Part shown: positions 36,901-46,970 of the stretch, one piece after another
Layout of the letters: each line of letters begins with the position of its first letter
Position numbering within the stretch: the first letter of the stretch is position 1
Source of the DNA: Halothiobacillus neapolitanus c2
GTDB taxonomy: Bacteria; Pseudomonadota; Gammaproteobacteria; Halothiobacillales; Halothiobacillaceae
NCBI RefSeq assembly: GCF_000024765.1
Contig: NC_013422.1
Location: forward strand, 1,383,501 to 1,447,500
Direction: 5' to 3'
DNA length: 64,000 bases
Translations under genes and position numbers: made by a program
Notes under the pieces: model-generated
The model's input: only the letters and a program-made list of their open reading frames with translations
Databases searched by the model: none
Told to the model about the DNA's origin: nothing

Positions 36901-37243
36901 CCAATTCAGCCTTCATCACATCGGGATAGGCAAACGGATAATGTTCAGCCCATGGCTCTACAAAGAAATCAAACGGATTGATGACGGTCATATCGACGAT
37001 CAAATCGACCGTCACATCCAATGCGACTGTTGGCTCGGTGAATGTCAGACGGGCGACGAAGTTTCCATAAACGTCTTGCTGCCAGTTAACGAAGTGCTTT
37101 CCGGGCAATACCTGCAGGGAGTAACCCAAAATCGGGGTGCGGCAATGGGCGGCCGGACGCAGTCGGATCTCATGCGGTGAAAGTACGACTGACCGGTCGA
37201 ACAGGTACCGGCTTTTGTGATGCAGCGCAACGCGAGTGGTCAT
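33941..37243 (-). CDS. transglutaminase-like protease fused to DUF2126
   Basis: A giant 1100-residue protein. Residues 1-130 form the bacterial transglutaminase N-terminal domain. The papain-like core follows with Cys183 in [10 protein letters not shown], His232 in [13 protein letters not shown] and Asp248 in IGLDATSG. The remaining part (about 310-1100) is DUF2126, opening with [29 protein letters not shown] and containing [10 protein letters not shown] and [29 protein letters not shown]. Members are thought to act as peptidases or amide-forming enzymes beside ATP-grasp proteins. ATG 37243 overlaps the upstream protease stop (ATGA), showing coupling. A longer reading to 37324 would run through that gene. 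Confidence 0.9.
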   Translation of the reverse strand: [1100 protein letters not shown]

Positions 37244-38043
37244 ATGGGCGGTATCCCTTGATTTTGTAATTGACCGTCTGACGGAGTTTGAGCCGGCTCT
37301 GCGTCCGGTGTCTGACATGCCCACTCCGGATTGGGCAACTGGGTGAATACGCTATTTAGCCCTTCACTCCACTTTGAACTGATTGACGTGAAATAAGGGT
37401 CGCCTTCCTGCATCTGCTTGATGTTGTCCAGCGACAGGCTATCGGTCATATAACAAGCCATGTCGATTGGCATGCCTACGGAGACGTTACTGCGCATGGT
37501 TGAATCAAAAGAGACCAACAGGCATTTGATTGCCCTGTTGAGGGTGGTTTCTGAGTTGATGATCCGGTCAATGATCGGTTTGCCGTACTTGATCTCTCCA
37601 ATCTGAAAGAACGGCGTGTTTTCGGTCGCTTCAATAAAGTTGCCTTCGGAGTACACCAGAAACAAACGCGGCGGCTCGCCAGCAATTTGCCCGCCGACAA
37701 TGAAATTGGCACTGACATCAATGTTGCCCGCCATCAGGAACGGACGGTCTGTGTTTTGCACATGCCGTAAACAGCCGCCCAGCAAAGAGGCCACGTCGAA
37801 CATGGATGTAGCGTTCCAGATATTCTGTTGCTCTGGACTGCGGCCCTGTGTTTCCAACTGGTTGATGGCATTTTGTGTGATGGACAAATTGCCTGAGCTC
37901 AATATCACAATGACGCGGTCACCCCGATTCACGAAGGTACGCATTTTCTTGAAGCTGGAAATCTGATCGATGCCCGCATTCGTACGTGAATCGGAGGCGA
38001 AGACAAGCCCTGCATTGAGTTTGAGTGCAACACAATAAGTCAT
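37240..38043 (-). CDS. Anbu-type proteasome-like peptidase (predicted)
   Basis: A 267-residue Ntn-hydrolase of the Anbu (ancestral beta subunit, COG3484) group. The start MTYCVALKLNAGLVFASDSRTNAGIDQISSFKKM places Thr2 as the N-terminal nucleophile after Met removal, with the Asp and Lys of the fold at about residues 18 and 33. The longer reading from 38160 would hide this Thr. Anbu genes occur with circularly permuted ATP-grasp, alpha-E and transglutaminase genes, as here. Its substrate is unknown. hslV, a second proteasome-like gene, lies at 51385. The start lies 28 bases after the alpha-E stop, and no good ribosome site is visible. Confidence 0.88.
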   Translation of the reverse strand: MTYCVALKLNAGLVFASDSRTNAGIDQISSFKKMRTFVNRGDRVIVILSSGNLSITQNAINQLETQGRSPEQQNIWNATSMFDVASLLGGCLRHVQNTDRPFLMAGNIDVSANFIVGGQIAGEPPRLFLVYSEGNFIEATENTPFFQIGEIKYGKPIIDRIINSETTLNRAIKCLLVSFDSTMRSNVSVGMPIDMACYMTDSLSLDNIKQMQEGDPYFTSISSKWSEGLNSVFTQLPNPEWACQTPDAEPAQTPSDGQLQNQGIPPI

Positions 38044-38071
38044 GATCGAAAACCCAAGGAAAAAAGGATCA

Positions 38072-39073
38072 TTATTGTAGTTGCAATTGAAAACGATCGG
38101 GGCGGATTCCGTCCGGCTGCTTATCATCTCTGAGCGAAAGAAAGGCATCGTGGATTTCACTGCTCAACTCATGCGTTCTGGCGAGAAACTCGGTGAGAAA
38201 CTCATGCAGTCCATGCGCGAAAATATCTTCGATACGGCCATAGTGCAGTGACGCGTGCAACTCGCCCGCCAGACGTCTTGCTTCGGTACCGGTCGGGCCA
38301 TTGATCAAACCTAATGTGGCATCGACCTCGTTAAGGCACGCATGCAAGGACCGGGGCATATCGCCTCGCAAAATCAGTAATTCCGCCACACGAAGCGGCT
38401 TAATGCTGTCGCGATAGATTTTTCGATAGGCTTCCTGCGCGCTTACCGAACTGAGCAGGGAACCCCATTGGTAATAATCGGCGGCACCACCGACATCCTG
38501 CACACTGGGCAGCAGAATGTGATATTTCACATCGAGTATGCGCGCCGTGTTGTCTGCCCGCTCAAGAAACGTGCCCAACCGAATGAAATTAAGGGCATCA
38601 TCTTTGAGCATCGTGCCCAGTGTTACCCCACGAAACAGGTGTGAACGTTCCTTTACCCAGTCAAAAAATCCCTCCGGATTCGTTTTATCCAGAGAAGGCA
38701 GCATGCGCTTTAAATCAAGCCACATGCTGTTGATGATTTCCCACATTTCGGAGGTAATCGCACCCCGAACAGCACGCGCATTTTCACGCGCTTCCATGAG
38801 GCTTGAGTAGATACTTGAAGGGTTTTCAGGATCCAGCGTCATATAGTTGGTAACACTAGTCTGAATAGCGAGCCCGTGCTTTTCCTCATAACCTTCAGCC
38901 GATCCGCAAATATTCAGCGGTGCGAACCACAGACGGGCGTCAGCCCCCTCCTCATCATCCGGTAGCAACGATGTACGCGACGCCACATCCAGTACCCGCG
39001 CCGTATTTTCTGCCCGTTCGATATATCGAGCCATCCAGAACAGATGATCAGCTGTGCGTGAAAGCATAGTCAT
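38072..39073 (-). CDS. alpha-E domain protein
   Basis: A 333-residue all-helical protein of the alpha-E (DUF403) family. The N-terminal MLSRTADHLFWMARYIERAENTARVLDV block and the repeated FIRLGTFLERADNTARILDVKYHILLP segment near residues 155-185 are diagnostic. The alpha-E domain is found fused to or next to permuted ATP-grasp domains and may present or bind the substrate. The stop of the upstream ATP-grasp gene lies five bases before the start codon. ATG 39073 is used; a second ATG lies two codons on. Confidence 0.92.
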   Translation of the reverse strand: MTMLSRTADHLFWMARYIERAENTARVLDVASRTSLLPDDEEGADARLWFAPLNICGSAEGYEEKHGLAIQTSVTNYMTLDPENPSSIYSSLMEARENARAVRGAITSEMWEIINSMWLDLKRMLPSLDKTNPEGFFDWVKERSHLFRGVTLGTMLKDDALNFIRLGTFLERADNTARILDVKYHILLPSVQDVGGAADYYQWGSLLSSVSAQEAYRKIYRDSIKPLRVAELLILRGDMPRSLHACLNEVDATLGLINGPTGTEARRLAGELHASLHYGRIEDIFAHGLHEFLTEFLARTHELSSEIHDAFLSLRDDKQPDGIRPDRFQLQLQ

Positions 39074-39078
39074 GGTTT

Positions 39079-40521
39079 TCAGTCCTCCAGTACCCAGGTA
39101 TCTTTTGTGCCGCCACCCTGTGACGAATTGACGACCAGGGAGCCCTCTGTGAGTGCCACTCGCGTCAACCCACCTGGTGCAAGGCGGATTTCCTTGCCAG
39201 ACAACACAAATGGCCGCAAATCCACATGCCGTGGAGCTATGCCGCTTTCAACCATGGTCGGGCAGGTGGAAAGCGCGAGCGTTGGTTGCGCAATGAATCC
39301 CGCCGGGTTCTCAAGAATTCGTGCGCGGTAGGCTTCAATTTCCTTGGACGAACTTGTGGGCCCGACCAACATGCCGTAGCCGCCGGAACCCTGCACTTCC
39401 TTGACGACCAGCTCCGGTAAATGTTCGAGTACGTATTTAAGGTCATCCGAACGATCGAGACGCCAGGTAGGCACATTAGAAAGCAACGGCTTTTCGCCCA
39501 GATAAAACTCGATCATTTCAGGGACGAAAAGATAGGTTGATTTATCGTCCGCAATACCTGTACCCACACCGTTGGTCAGTGATACGCCCCCGTGTCGATA
39601 CGCATCGAACAACCCGGGCACGCCCAGAACTGAATCGGCACGAAACGCCAACGGGTCCAGAAAATCATCGTCAACACGGCGATAGATCACATGTACCTGC
39701 TGTGCACCTTGGGTGGTGCGCATATAGACCTTGTTGTTGCTGACAAAAAGATCCTTGCCTTCAACCAGTTCAACACCCATCTGGCTTGCCAAAAACGCAT
39801 GTTCAAAATAAGCGCTGTTGTAAGGGCCCGGTGTCAATACGACGATTACTGGGTTTTCAATGTGCGCAGGTCCAGACTCGCGAAGTGTTTCCAGCAAAAT
39901 CTGCGGATAGTGCGCAACCGGCTGAATGGTGCGTTGTGTAAACATATTCGGGAATAACCGCATCATGGTATTGCGGTTTTCAAGCATGTAGGAAACACCT
40001 GATGGGGTGCGCAAGTTGTCTTCCAATACGTAAAAATCGTTTTCAGCCACTCGGACCAAATCAATGCCTGCAATCTGGGCATAAACTTGGTTCGGCAGGT
40101 CGACTCCCTGCATTGCAGCGCAATACATGCTGTTACCCAGCACTTGAGACGCCGGAATGACACCCGCCTTGATGATCTCCTGATCGTGATAGATGTCGTG
40201 CAAGAACATATTCAGCGCGCGTACGCGTTGCTTTAATCCGAGCTCTAAACGGCGCCACTCATTTGCGCCGAACACGCGCGGCACCACATCGAATGGAATC
40301 AGCCGTTCTTCGGAAGAATTCGCCCCATAGACAGCGAACGTGATTCCCATACGGCGGAACAACAGCTCCGCGTCACGCTGTTTGTGAACAAGCACATCAT
40401 TGGGCAATGAAGCTAACTGCCGAACAACTTCAGAATATTGCGGACGGGCCATCTGACCATCGAAGCCGTACATCTCGTCAAAACCGCTATACAGATAACT
40501 CGGGTCTTTCATGGTATCCAT
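39079..40521 (-). CDS. circularly permuted ATP-grasp protein (DUF404/DUF407)
   Basis: A 480-residue protein of the CP_ATP-grasp type, predicted to use ATP to form amide (peptide-like) bonds. Visible blocks are GFDEMYGFDGQMARPQY at the N-terminus, the LNMFLHDIYHDQEIIKAGVIPA segment near 105 and FYVLEDNLRTPSGVSYMLENR near 165-185. Others are VVLTPGPYNSAYFEHAFLASQMGVELVEG near 225, SLTNGVGTGIADDK near 310 and VKEVQGSGGYGML near 363. This is the first gene of the operon. ATG 40521 is preferred to GTG 40545, being preceded by GAGAG. The peptide product is unknown. Confidence 0.92.
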   Translation of the reverse strand: MDTMKDPSYLYSGFDEMYGFDGQMARPQYSEVVRQLASLPNDVLVHKQRDAELLFRRMGITFAVYGANSSEERLIPFDVVPRVFGANEWRRLELGLKQRVRALNMFLHDIYHDQEIIKAGVIPASQVLGNSMYCAAMQGVDLPNQVYAQIAGIDLVRVAENDFYVLEDNLRTPSGVSYMLENRNTMMRLFPNMFTQRTIQPVAHYPQILLETLRESGPAHIENPVIVVLTPGPYNSAYFEHAFLASQMGVELVEGKDLFVSNNKVYMRTTQGAQQVHVIYRRVDDDFLDPLAFRADSVLGVPGLFDAYRHGGVSLTNGVGTGIADDKSTYLFVPEMIEFYLGEKPLLSNVPTWRLDRSDDLKYVLEHLPELVVKEVQGSGGYGMLVGPTSSSKEIEAYRARILENPAGFIAQPTLALSTCPTMVESGIAPRHVDLRPFVLSGKEIRLAPGGLTRVALTEGSLVVNSSQGGGTKDTWVLED

Positions 40522-40555
40522 TATTGCTCTCGGTGAAATTATCACTGACGGGATT

Positions 40556-40581
40556 TGCTTGTTAACGATATTAACAGCAAG
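40556..40581. repeat. imperfect palindrome at the ATP-grasp operon start
   Basis: The arms TTGCTTGTTAA and TTAACAGCAAG are nearly complementary around a short CGATA centre. It lies about 35 bases upstream of the operon's first start codon on the minus strand, a plausible operator position. Confidence 0.45.
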
Positions 40582-40788
40582 AGATGGGCCAATAAAAACT
40601 TAAAAATTACCAGTTGATTCAAATAACTTTGAACCTTGAACAAAAAAAATGTGAATAGGCACAATGCACCATTTAAGAACTCAAAATAATATGTGCCGCA
40701 CCAATATGTGGCGCAGTGATTTTTAATTTTATAACCAGAACAATTTAAAAATTATTAAAAAGGCTAAATCACAGCAAATTATTATGAA

Positions 40789-40899
40789 GGGGCACCTCGA
40801 AATACCCGTGAATCGTCGTTCCCGCGAAAGCGGGAACTCAGAAAAATGAAGGCGCTGAATTCCCGCCTACGCGGATATGACAGGTTTTTCGAGATTCCC
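40789..40899 (-). repeat. 111-bp intergenic repeat, copy 3 (inverted)
   Basis: Same length as copies 1 and 2 in the opposite orientation: it starts GGGGCACCTCGAAATACCC and ends TTTTTCGAGATTCCC. The GTTCCC-N8-GGGAAC hairpin is intact; the other hairpin has mutations in one arm (GCGGATAT instead of GCGGGAAT), so this copy seems older. Confidence 0.9.
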
Positions 40900-41033
40900 G
40901 AAGGTGAAATCTATTTTTGCGCGCACCTATGGCGTCCAAAAAAACGCGGCGTAGCAAATGGGTGCACCAAAATGTGTCCATGAATCGTGTGTCAAACGAA
41001 AGTTGCAACGATCAACAAAGATACGATTTGCTC

Positions 41034-41555
41034 TTAAAGAAGAGGTTCGATATTCCGTGAAATCTGCTCCAGAGCCTGGCGAATCTGGGTGAGCGGTGGA
41101 ACACCTGAGTCAATACTCAGAGGAGAAAGTTGGGTCATATCATCGCCATGTTGCGCATTCACAGGCGAAGTTTGAGCACGCTCCGTCAAGTCGACAGGGC
41201 CATCCGATGGCGACGCAACAGGTGCAATGTCAGACAGCAAATCATGCTCATAATTTAGGGCTGTAAGGTCAGAAGACTGTTTGAGCACATTTACGAGCTG
41301 CTGGCGTGCGCCGGCAATAGTGAACCCCTGTTCATACAAAAGGCTACGAATCAGACGAATGATCTCGATATCATGCCGTTGATAATAACGTCGGTTACCA
41401 CGACGTTTGGTCGGCTTGAGCTGAGTAAATTCCTGCTCCCAATACCGCAGCACGTGTGACTTCACATCACACAACCCGCCTACTTCACCAATCGTGAAGT
41501 AACGCTTGTTGGGAATCGGCGGCAGGGTCGATTCAGGATGCGACAGTGCCGTCAT
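41034..41555 (-). CDS. MerR-family transcriptional regulator beside ihfA
   Basis: A 173-residue protein with an N-terminal MerR winged helix-turn-helix: [70 protein letters not shown] (residues 18-88). The rest is acidic, proline-rich and probably unstructured, with no cysteine-based metal site. This small MerR next to ihfA is a standing feature of gammaproteobacteria; its regulon is not established. Its start overlaps the ihfA stop by 23 bases, so it is the last gene of the infC-to-ihfA set. Confidence 0.9.
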   Translation of the reverse strand: MTALSHPESTLPPIPNKRYFTIGEVGGLCDVKSHVLRYWEQEFTQLKPTKRRGNRRYYQRHDIEIIRLIRSLLYEQGFTIAGARQQLVNVLKQSSDLTALNYEHDLLSDIAPVASPSDGPVDLTERAQTSPVNAQHGDDMTQLSPLSIDSGVPPLTQIRQALEQISRNIEPLL

Positions 41556-41835
41556 AGGCCTCGACCATGGCCTTGAGTTTTTGGCCGGCTCGGAACGTCA
41601 CAACGCGACGTGCAGAAACCGGAATCATCTCGCCCGTGCGTGGATTACGACCGGGTCGTTCGTTTTTATCTCGCAACTGGAAATTACCGAAACCGGAAAG
41701 CTTTATTTCCTCGCCCGATTCGAGCGTGGCGCGGAGCTCTTCAAAGAAAATATCAACAAAATCCTTGGCTTCGCGTTTGTTCAAGCCAAGTTCGGCGTGG
41801 AGTTTTTCGACCAGATCTGCTTTGGTTAAGGCCAT
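41533..41835 (-). CDS. ihfA: integration host factor subunit alpha
   Basis: IHF-alpha forms with IHF-beta a DNA-bending heterodimer that binds a specific sequence. From ATG 41835 the protein has 100 residues, matching the family (E. coli 99). The start [35 protein letters not shown] and the arm [39 protein letters not shown], with the intercalating Pro in [10 protein letters not shown], are conserved. It is preceded by pheT with 13 bases between. The beta subunit gene is at 56839-57144. Confidence 0.97.
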   Translation of the reverse strand: MALTKADLVEKLHAELGLNKREAKDFVDIFFEELRATLESGEEIKLSGFGNFQLRDKNERPGRNPRTGEMIPVSARRVVTFRAGQKLKAMVEAYDGTVAS

Positions 41836-41848
41836 GAAATGCTGTCCT

Positions 41849-44248
41849 TTAGGTGCGCAATTGAATGTTTTTCTGCGCAAGCTTTGCGCGTATGTCGCTG
41901 ATTATACCGACAATTTCATCATCCGTCAGCGTGCGTTCGGATTCCTGGAAAATTAATTTGACCGCAACGCTCTCAAACCCAGGTTCAATACCGGTGCCGA
42001 CGTAGCGATCAAAGATCCCAACCTCACGCAAACTCGCCGGGCTGTCCTTCTTAATGAGGGATAACAATTCGGAAATCGGCAAAGTGGCTGGCTTGAGTAA
42101 AGCCAGATCCCGTCGAACTTGCGGGAAACGCGAGCGCGGCTTATTCATCGGCAAATGCCGGTTTTGCAGGGCATGAAGATCAAGTTCCAGGACAAAAACC
42201 GATCCATTCACGTCCATTTTTTCTGCTATGTCAGGATGAATGGCACCCAACCAACCACAAGGGCGGTCGTGAATCAGGATTTCTGCAGTTTGACCAGGAT
42301 GCAATGCCGGGTGGGCCGCGGCTTGGAATCTGACGTTGGCTGGATGCTCGGAAGTGGCGTCAATGCTGAATCCAAGATGCAGTAAAAGCGCCTCACAATC
42401 ACCCTTGAGGTCGAAGAAATCTACTTGAGCGCTTTTTTCAGCCCATTGCTCCGGCCAACGACCACCAACCATCACAGCTGCGAGTTGATCAATTTCCTGG
42501 ACATTATCAAGAGAGCCCTTAAAGCTTCTGCCCAACTCGAACAAACGGACACGCGACTGCTGACGATTCTGGTTGAAGGCCACGGCCTGCAACAAGCCCG
42601 GCCACAGGCTTTGACGCATGACGGCCATCTCGCTGGAAATCGGGTTCGCGAGTGTAATACTTGGTTCAGAAGAGAACAGTTCTGCAACGACCGGATCGAT
42701 GAAGCTATACGAAATCGCTTCAAAATAACCTCGGCTCGCCATAAAGTCGGCCACTTTTGCGAAGCTGTTTTCGGTTTCCGGCCGGACACCAATTGTCAAA
42801 GGCGAACGTCCCATGGGCGCACGAAACGCATCAAAACCAAGCAGTCGCGCCAATTCCTCAAGCAAATCCTCAGCAATCACCATGTCGAAACGATGACTTG
42901 GCGGGGTTACTGTCAATATTGTTTCAGATTGAAATTCAACGATGCAGCCCAAACGCACGAGGAATGTTCTGGCTTGCTCTGGCGGAATAGCCAAGCCCAA
43001 GCGTCGCTCAGCCCAATCCATATCCAGCACAATGACCGCAGGCAATCGAGGCGCTTGTGCGCCCTGAGCGGCGCTCGCCGGTCCTGCCTGACCACCACAG
43101 ATTTGCTGAATCAAAGCGGCCGCACGCGACAAGGCACGTTCGGGCAACAAAGGATCGACACCCCGCTCGAAACGAAATGCCGCATCGGTAGTCAAACCCA
43201 GACGACGCGCTCGACCCGCAATCACTTCGGGTGTGAAATGGGCCGATTCAAGAACGATGCTCACTGTTTCAGAGGATACGGCCGAGCCCAAACCACCGAT
43301 AATACCGGCAAGTGCGACGGGCCCAGCAGCATCGGCGATCACAAGACAATCGGCATCCAATTCAAGCTTTTGCTGATTGAGCGCATCCATGGTTTCACCC
43401 GGACGCGCATGACGTACCGTCAAGCCGCCATGCAGCTTTTGTTGATCGAAGGCATGTAAAGGCTGCCCCAACTCAAGCATGACATAGTTGCAAATGTCCA
43501 CAATCGGCTCGATCACCTTGATCCCGGCACGACGCAGGCGTTCGGACATCCACATTGGTGTTCGGCGCTCCACAGACACACCTGAAATAACCTGGGTCAA
43601 ATAAACCGGGCAATCATCGGGTGCGTCGATTTGAGCGGGCTGAATGGCATCCGAGGTAACCTGAACGGCTGAGGATTGATCACACAGTGTGAGATCCATA
43701 TCGAACAATGCCGAACAATCACGGGCAATACCCAAAATCGACAGCGCATCACCCCGGTTGGGGGTTATCCCTAACTCGATCACGGAGTCATCCAGATTCA
43801 GCCAGTCGCGAATCGATTGTCCCAATGGTGCATCCGAGGGCAATTCCCACAATCCGTCGACGACACTGGGTATGCCCAGCTCGCTCGCCCCGCACAACAT
43901 GCCCTCGGAAGGAATACCGCGTAGCTTGGCCGATTTGATAACCAAACCACCGGGCAACCGTGCGCCTAATGTCGCCAACGGCACACGCATACCCACACGA
44001 ACATTGGAAGCGCCACAAACGATCTGGTACTCGTTGTTGCCATCGGTGACACGGGTAATTTTGAGCTTGTCCGCATCCGGATGCGGCTCAACGGAGCGCA
44101 CATCGGCAACCACAACGCCGCTAAACGATTCCGCTGCCGGCTCAATGGCATCGACTTCGAGCCCTGCCATCGTCAGACGGTGAGCCAGGGTGGTCGTATC
44201 AACCGGCGGATTAATCCATTCGCGCAACCAAGATTCAGAAAATCGCAT
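41849..44248 (-). CDS. pheT: phenylalanyl-tRNA synthetase beta subunit
   Basis: The 799-residue beta subunit of the (alpha-beta)2 PheRS, matching E. coli PheT (795). N-terminal [33 protein letters not shown], a tRNA-binding OB domain near 40-150 ([22 protein letters not shown]), the B3/B4 editing region ([19 protein letters not shown] near 270), the B5 domain, and a C-terminal FDX-ACB domain ([14 protein letters not shown] near 706) are all visible. pheS lies upstream, 41 bases away; ihfA follows after 13 bases. Confidence 0.97.
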   Translation of the reverse strand: MRFSESWLREWINPPVDTTTLAHRLTMAGLEVDAIEPAAESFSGVVVADVRSVEPHPDADKLKITRVTDGNNEYQIVCGASNVRVGMRVPLATLGARLPGGLVIKSAKLRGIPSEGMLCGASELGIPSVVDGLWELPSDAPLGQSIRDWLNLDDSVIELGITPNRGDALSILGIARDCSALFDMDLTLCDQSSAVQVTSDAIQPAQIDAPDDCPVYLTQVISGVSVERRTPMWMSERLRRAGIKVIEPIVDICNYVMLELGQPLHAFDQQKLHGGLTVRHARPGETMDALNQQKLELDADCLVIADAAGPVALAGIIGGLGSAVSSETVSIVLESAHFTPEVIAGRARRLGLTTDAAFRFERGVDPLLPERALSRAAALIQQICGGQAGPASAAQGAQAPRLPAVIVLDMDWAERRLGLAIPPEQARTFLVRLGCIVEFQSETILTVTPPSHRFDMVIAEDLLEELARLLGFDAFRAPMGRSPLTIGVRPETENSFAKVADFMASRGYFEAISYSFIDPVVAELFSSEPSITLANPISSEMAVMRQSLWPGLLQAVAFNQNRQQSRVRLFELGRSFKGSLDNVQEIDQLAAVMVGGRWPEQWAEKSAQVDFFDLKGDCEALLLHLGFSIDATSEHPANVRFQAAAHPALHPGQTAEILIHDRPCGWLGAIHPDIAEKMDVNGSVFVLELDLHALQNRHLPMNKPRSRFPQVRRDLALLKPATLPISELLSLIKKDSPASLREVGIFDRYVGTGIEPGFESVAVKLIFQESERTLTDDEIVGIISDIRAKLAQKNIQLRT

Positions 44249-44289
44249 AAGAAGCTCGTGTATTTAAGCTGAAAGAAAGACCGGGCATA

Positions 44290-45420
<1,131 letters not shown>

Positions 45421-45463
45421 TTATGGATTAATCCGCTGGCATTATTTGTGAAAACCACCAACG

Positions 45464-45485
45464 AAAAGGCGCTCTTGCGAGCGCC
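45464..45485 (-). terminator. intrinsic terminator of the infC-rpmI-rplT unit
   Basis: On the minus strand, GGCGCTC and GAGCGCC pair around GCAA and are followed by TTTTCG. It lies 50 bases after the rplT stop and about 150 bases before pheS, so pheS probably has its own promoter or depends on read-through. Confidence 0.8.
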
Positions 45486-45534
45486 CAATTGTATTCGATT
45501 ACATCATTTGATTGACGCAAATCAAACAAACGGA

Positions 45535-45894
45535 TTATTTGCCAAGCGCAGCCTTTGCTTGTGCGGCGATGGCCGCAAATGCAGGCTTGTCGAAAACGGC
45601 GAGGTCGGCAAGAACCTTACGGTCGATTTCGATATTGGCTTTATGAATGCCTTCCATCAAACGGCTGTAAGACAGTTCATTGTTACGCGCCTCAGCATTG
45701 ATACGGGTGATCCACAATGCACGGAACGTACGTTTCTTGGCACGGCGGTCACGGTAGGCGTATTGGCCAGCTTTGACAACTGCTTGGTGGGCAACTCGGA
45801 ACGTACGTGAACGGGCACCGTAGTAACCTTTCGCTTTATCGAGGACTTTCTTGTGTTTTGCGCGGGCGTTAACGCCACGTTTTACTCTAGCCAT
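45535..45894 (-). CDS. rplT: 50S ribosomal protein L20
   Basis: The 119-residue L20 binds 23S rRNA early in 50S assembly and in enterobacteria also represses its own operon by binding the rpmI leader. The sequence [35 protein letters not shown] and [23 protein letters not shown] is diagnostic. Length equals the usual 117-119. It follows rpmI with 13 bases between. Confidence 0.98.
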   Translation of the reverse strand: MARVKRGVNARAKHKKVLDKAKGYYGARSRTFRVAHQAVVKAGQYAYRDRRAKKRTFRALWITRINAEARNNELSYSRLMEGIHKANIEIDRKVLADLAVFDKPAFAAIAAQAKAALGK

Positions 45895-45907
45895 GGTTCA
45901 GTGCTCC

Positions 45908-46102
45908 TTACGCGTACGGCAACATGATGTGAATTGATGGAACATCGCGCTCGTGAACGAACGCAGGCGAACCCAATTGACGCTTACGCTTGGATGACTT
46001 CTTGGTCAGAATATGTCGCATGTGCGACTGCTTACGCTTGACGCCGCCAGCGGTAATTTTGAACCGTTTGGCTGCACCGCGATTGGATTTAATCTTCGGC
46101 AT
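45908..46102 (-). CDS. rpmI: 50S ribosomal protein L35
   Basis: The 64-residue L35 starts [23 protein letters not shown] at ATG 46102. The frame opens 13 codons earlier, but those residues are not in the family. It is the smallest gene of the infC-rpmI-rplT set. The 313-base gap between infC and rpmI (46103-46415) holds no gene and could contain the L20-binding leader known in enterobacteria, though no specific fold was verified. Confidence 0.97.
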   Translation of the reverse strand: MPKIKSNRGAAKRFKITAGGVKRKQSHMRHILTKKSSKRKRQLGSPAFVHERDVPSIHIMLPYA

Positions 46103-46415
46103 ATCGACTCCAGTTTCACTGTTTAAGTTTATGACACCCAATACGTCGGAGTTAAATAACGCATCGAGGCTAATGTCCCCAAAACCTCAAGACGGTCAAA
46201 AACCATCTCGAGTCAATGTGCACGCAATGTGCGCACGGGGGAATTCTTTATCTTGGCCGCCGCAGGCTCCATTCATTATAAACAGAGCCTACGAACAACC
46301 ACGATCAAAGTGGCGCGAGATAATACAAAAAAACCAGGGGACAATCAAGAATAATTGATCATTCCATTTGGCCCTACCTGCATCAAGGCGGGCCTACGGA
46401 GCAAGTAACTGCGTA

Positions 46416-46970
46416 TTAACTTGTTTTCTTTGGGGACAAGACCATTGTTACCTGGCGACCTTCCATCTTGGGTCGCTGCTCTACGGTTGCCAACTCGATC
46501 AGATCCTGTTCGATTCGATCAAGCAGGACGCCTGCCACTTCCTTATGTGCCATTTCGCGTCCACGAAAACGCAGCGTAATCTTGACCTTATCGCCCTCTT
46601 CCAGAAAACGCAGGATGCTGCGCATCTTGACTTGATAATCATGGTCTTCCGTTCCGGGACGGAACTTGATTTCCTTGACTTCGATCTGCTTCTGCTTCTT
46701 GCGCGCCTCAGCCAGTTTCTTGCTTTGCTGAAACTTGAACTTGCCGTAATCCATGATCTTGCAGACTGGCGGGTTCGCATTGGCAGCCACTTCGACGAGA
46801 TCAAGTTCTACTTCGGCAGCACGATCGAGTGCATCGCGGGTCCGGACGATACCGGCCTGTTCACCATTCTCATCGACTAATCGAACTTCACGTGCGGTGA
46901 TTTCGTTATTGATACGCGGCTCGTCTGGATCACGGTTGGCCGGCGGGGTTTGTCCACGGAGTTGAGCTAT
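46416..46970 (-). CDS. infC: translation initiation factor IF-3 with likely AUA start
   Basis: IF-3 prevents premature 50S joining and checks the start codon. The conserved body [23 protein letters not shown] to [15 protein letters not shown] fits E. coli IF-3 (180 residues). The start is unusual. An ATG at 46988 has no ribosome site, while AAGAGGA followed by seven bases leads to an ATA codon at 46970, giving 184 residues. IF-3 genes commonly use AUU, AUC or AUA starts so that IF-3 represses itself, which fits. The ATG start (190 residues) remains possible. Confidence 0.93.
   Translation of the reverse strand: MAQLRGQTPPANRDPDEPRINNEITAREVRLVDENGEQAGIVRTRDALDRAAEVELDLVEVAANANPPVCKIMDYGKFKFQQSKKLAEARKKQKQIEVKEIKFRPGTEDHDYQVKMRSILRFLEEGDKVKITLRFRGREMAHKEVAGVLLDRIEQDLIELATVEQRPKMEGRQVTMVLSPKKTS

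Larger units (their letters stand above)
40522..41033. other. AT-rich intergenic region upstream of the ATP-grasp operon
   Basis: Just over 500 bases without a gene, between the operon start and the merR stop. An imperfect palindrome lies at 40556-40581, a 13-base direct repeat with 15-base period at 40688-40715 (AATATGTGCCGCA and AATATGTGGCGCA), and copy 3 of the 111-bp repeat at 40789-40899. The stretch 40590-40790 is strongly AT-rich and should hold the promoter of the minus-strand operon. Confidence 0.5.

Noticed and set aside
37244-37324. Longer N-terminus of the transglutaminase/DUF2126 protein
   Set aside because: It would overlap the Anbu gene over 80 bases; the ATG at 37243 inside the Anbu stop starts exactly at the conserved domain.
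13770-40899. CRISPR array
   Set aside because: The three repeat copies are 10-17 kb apart, palindromic and intergenic, with no spacers or cas genes.
42425-43459. 344-codon plus-strand frame opposite pheT
   Set aside because: Antisense shadow of an essential, clearly conserved gene; no domain pattern.
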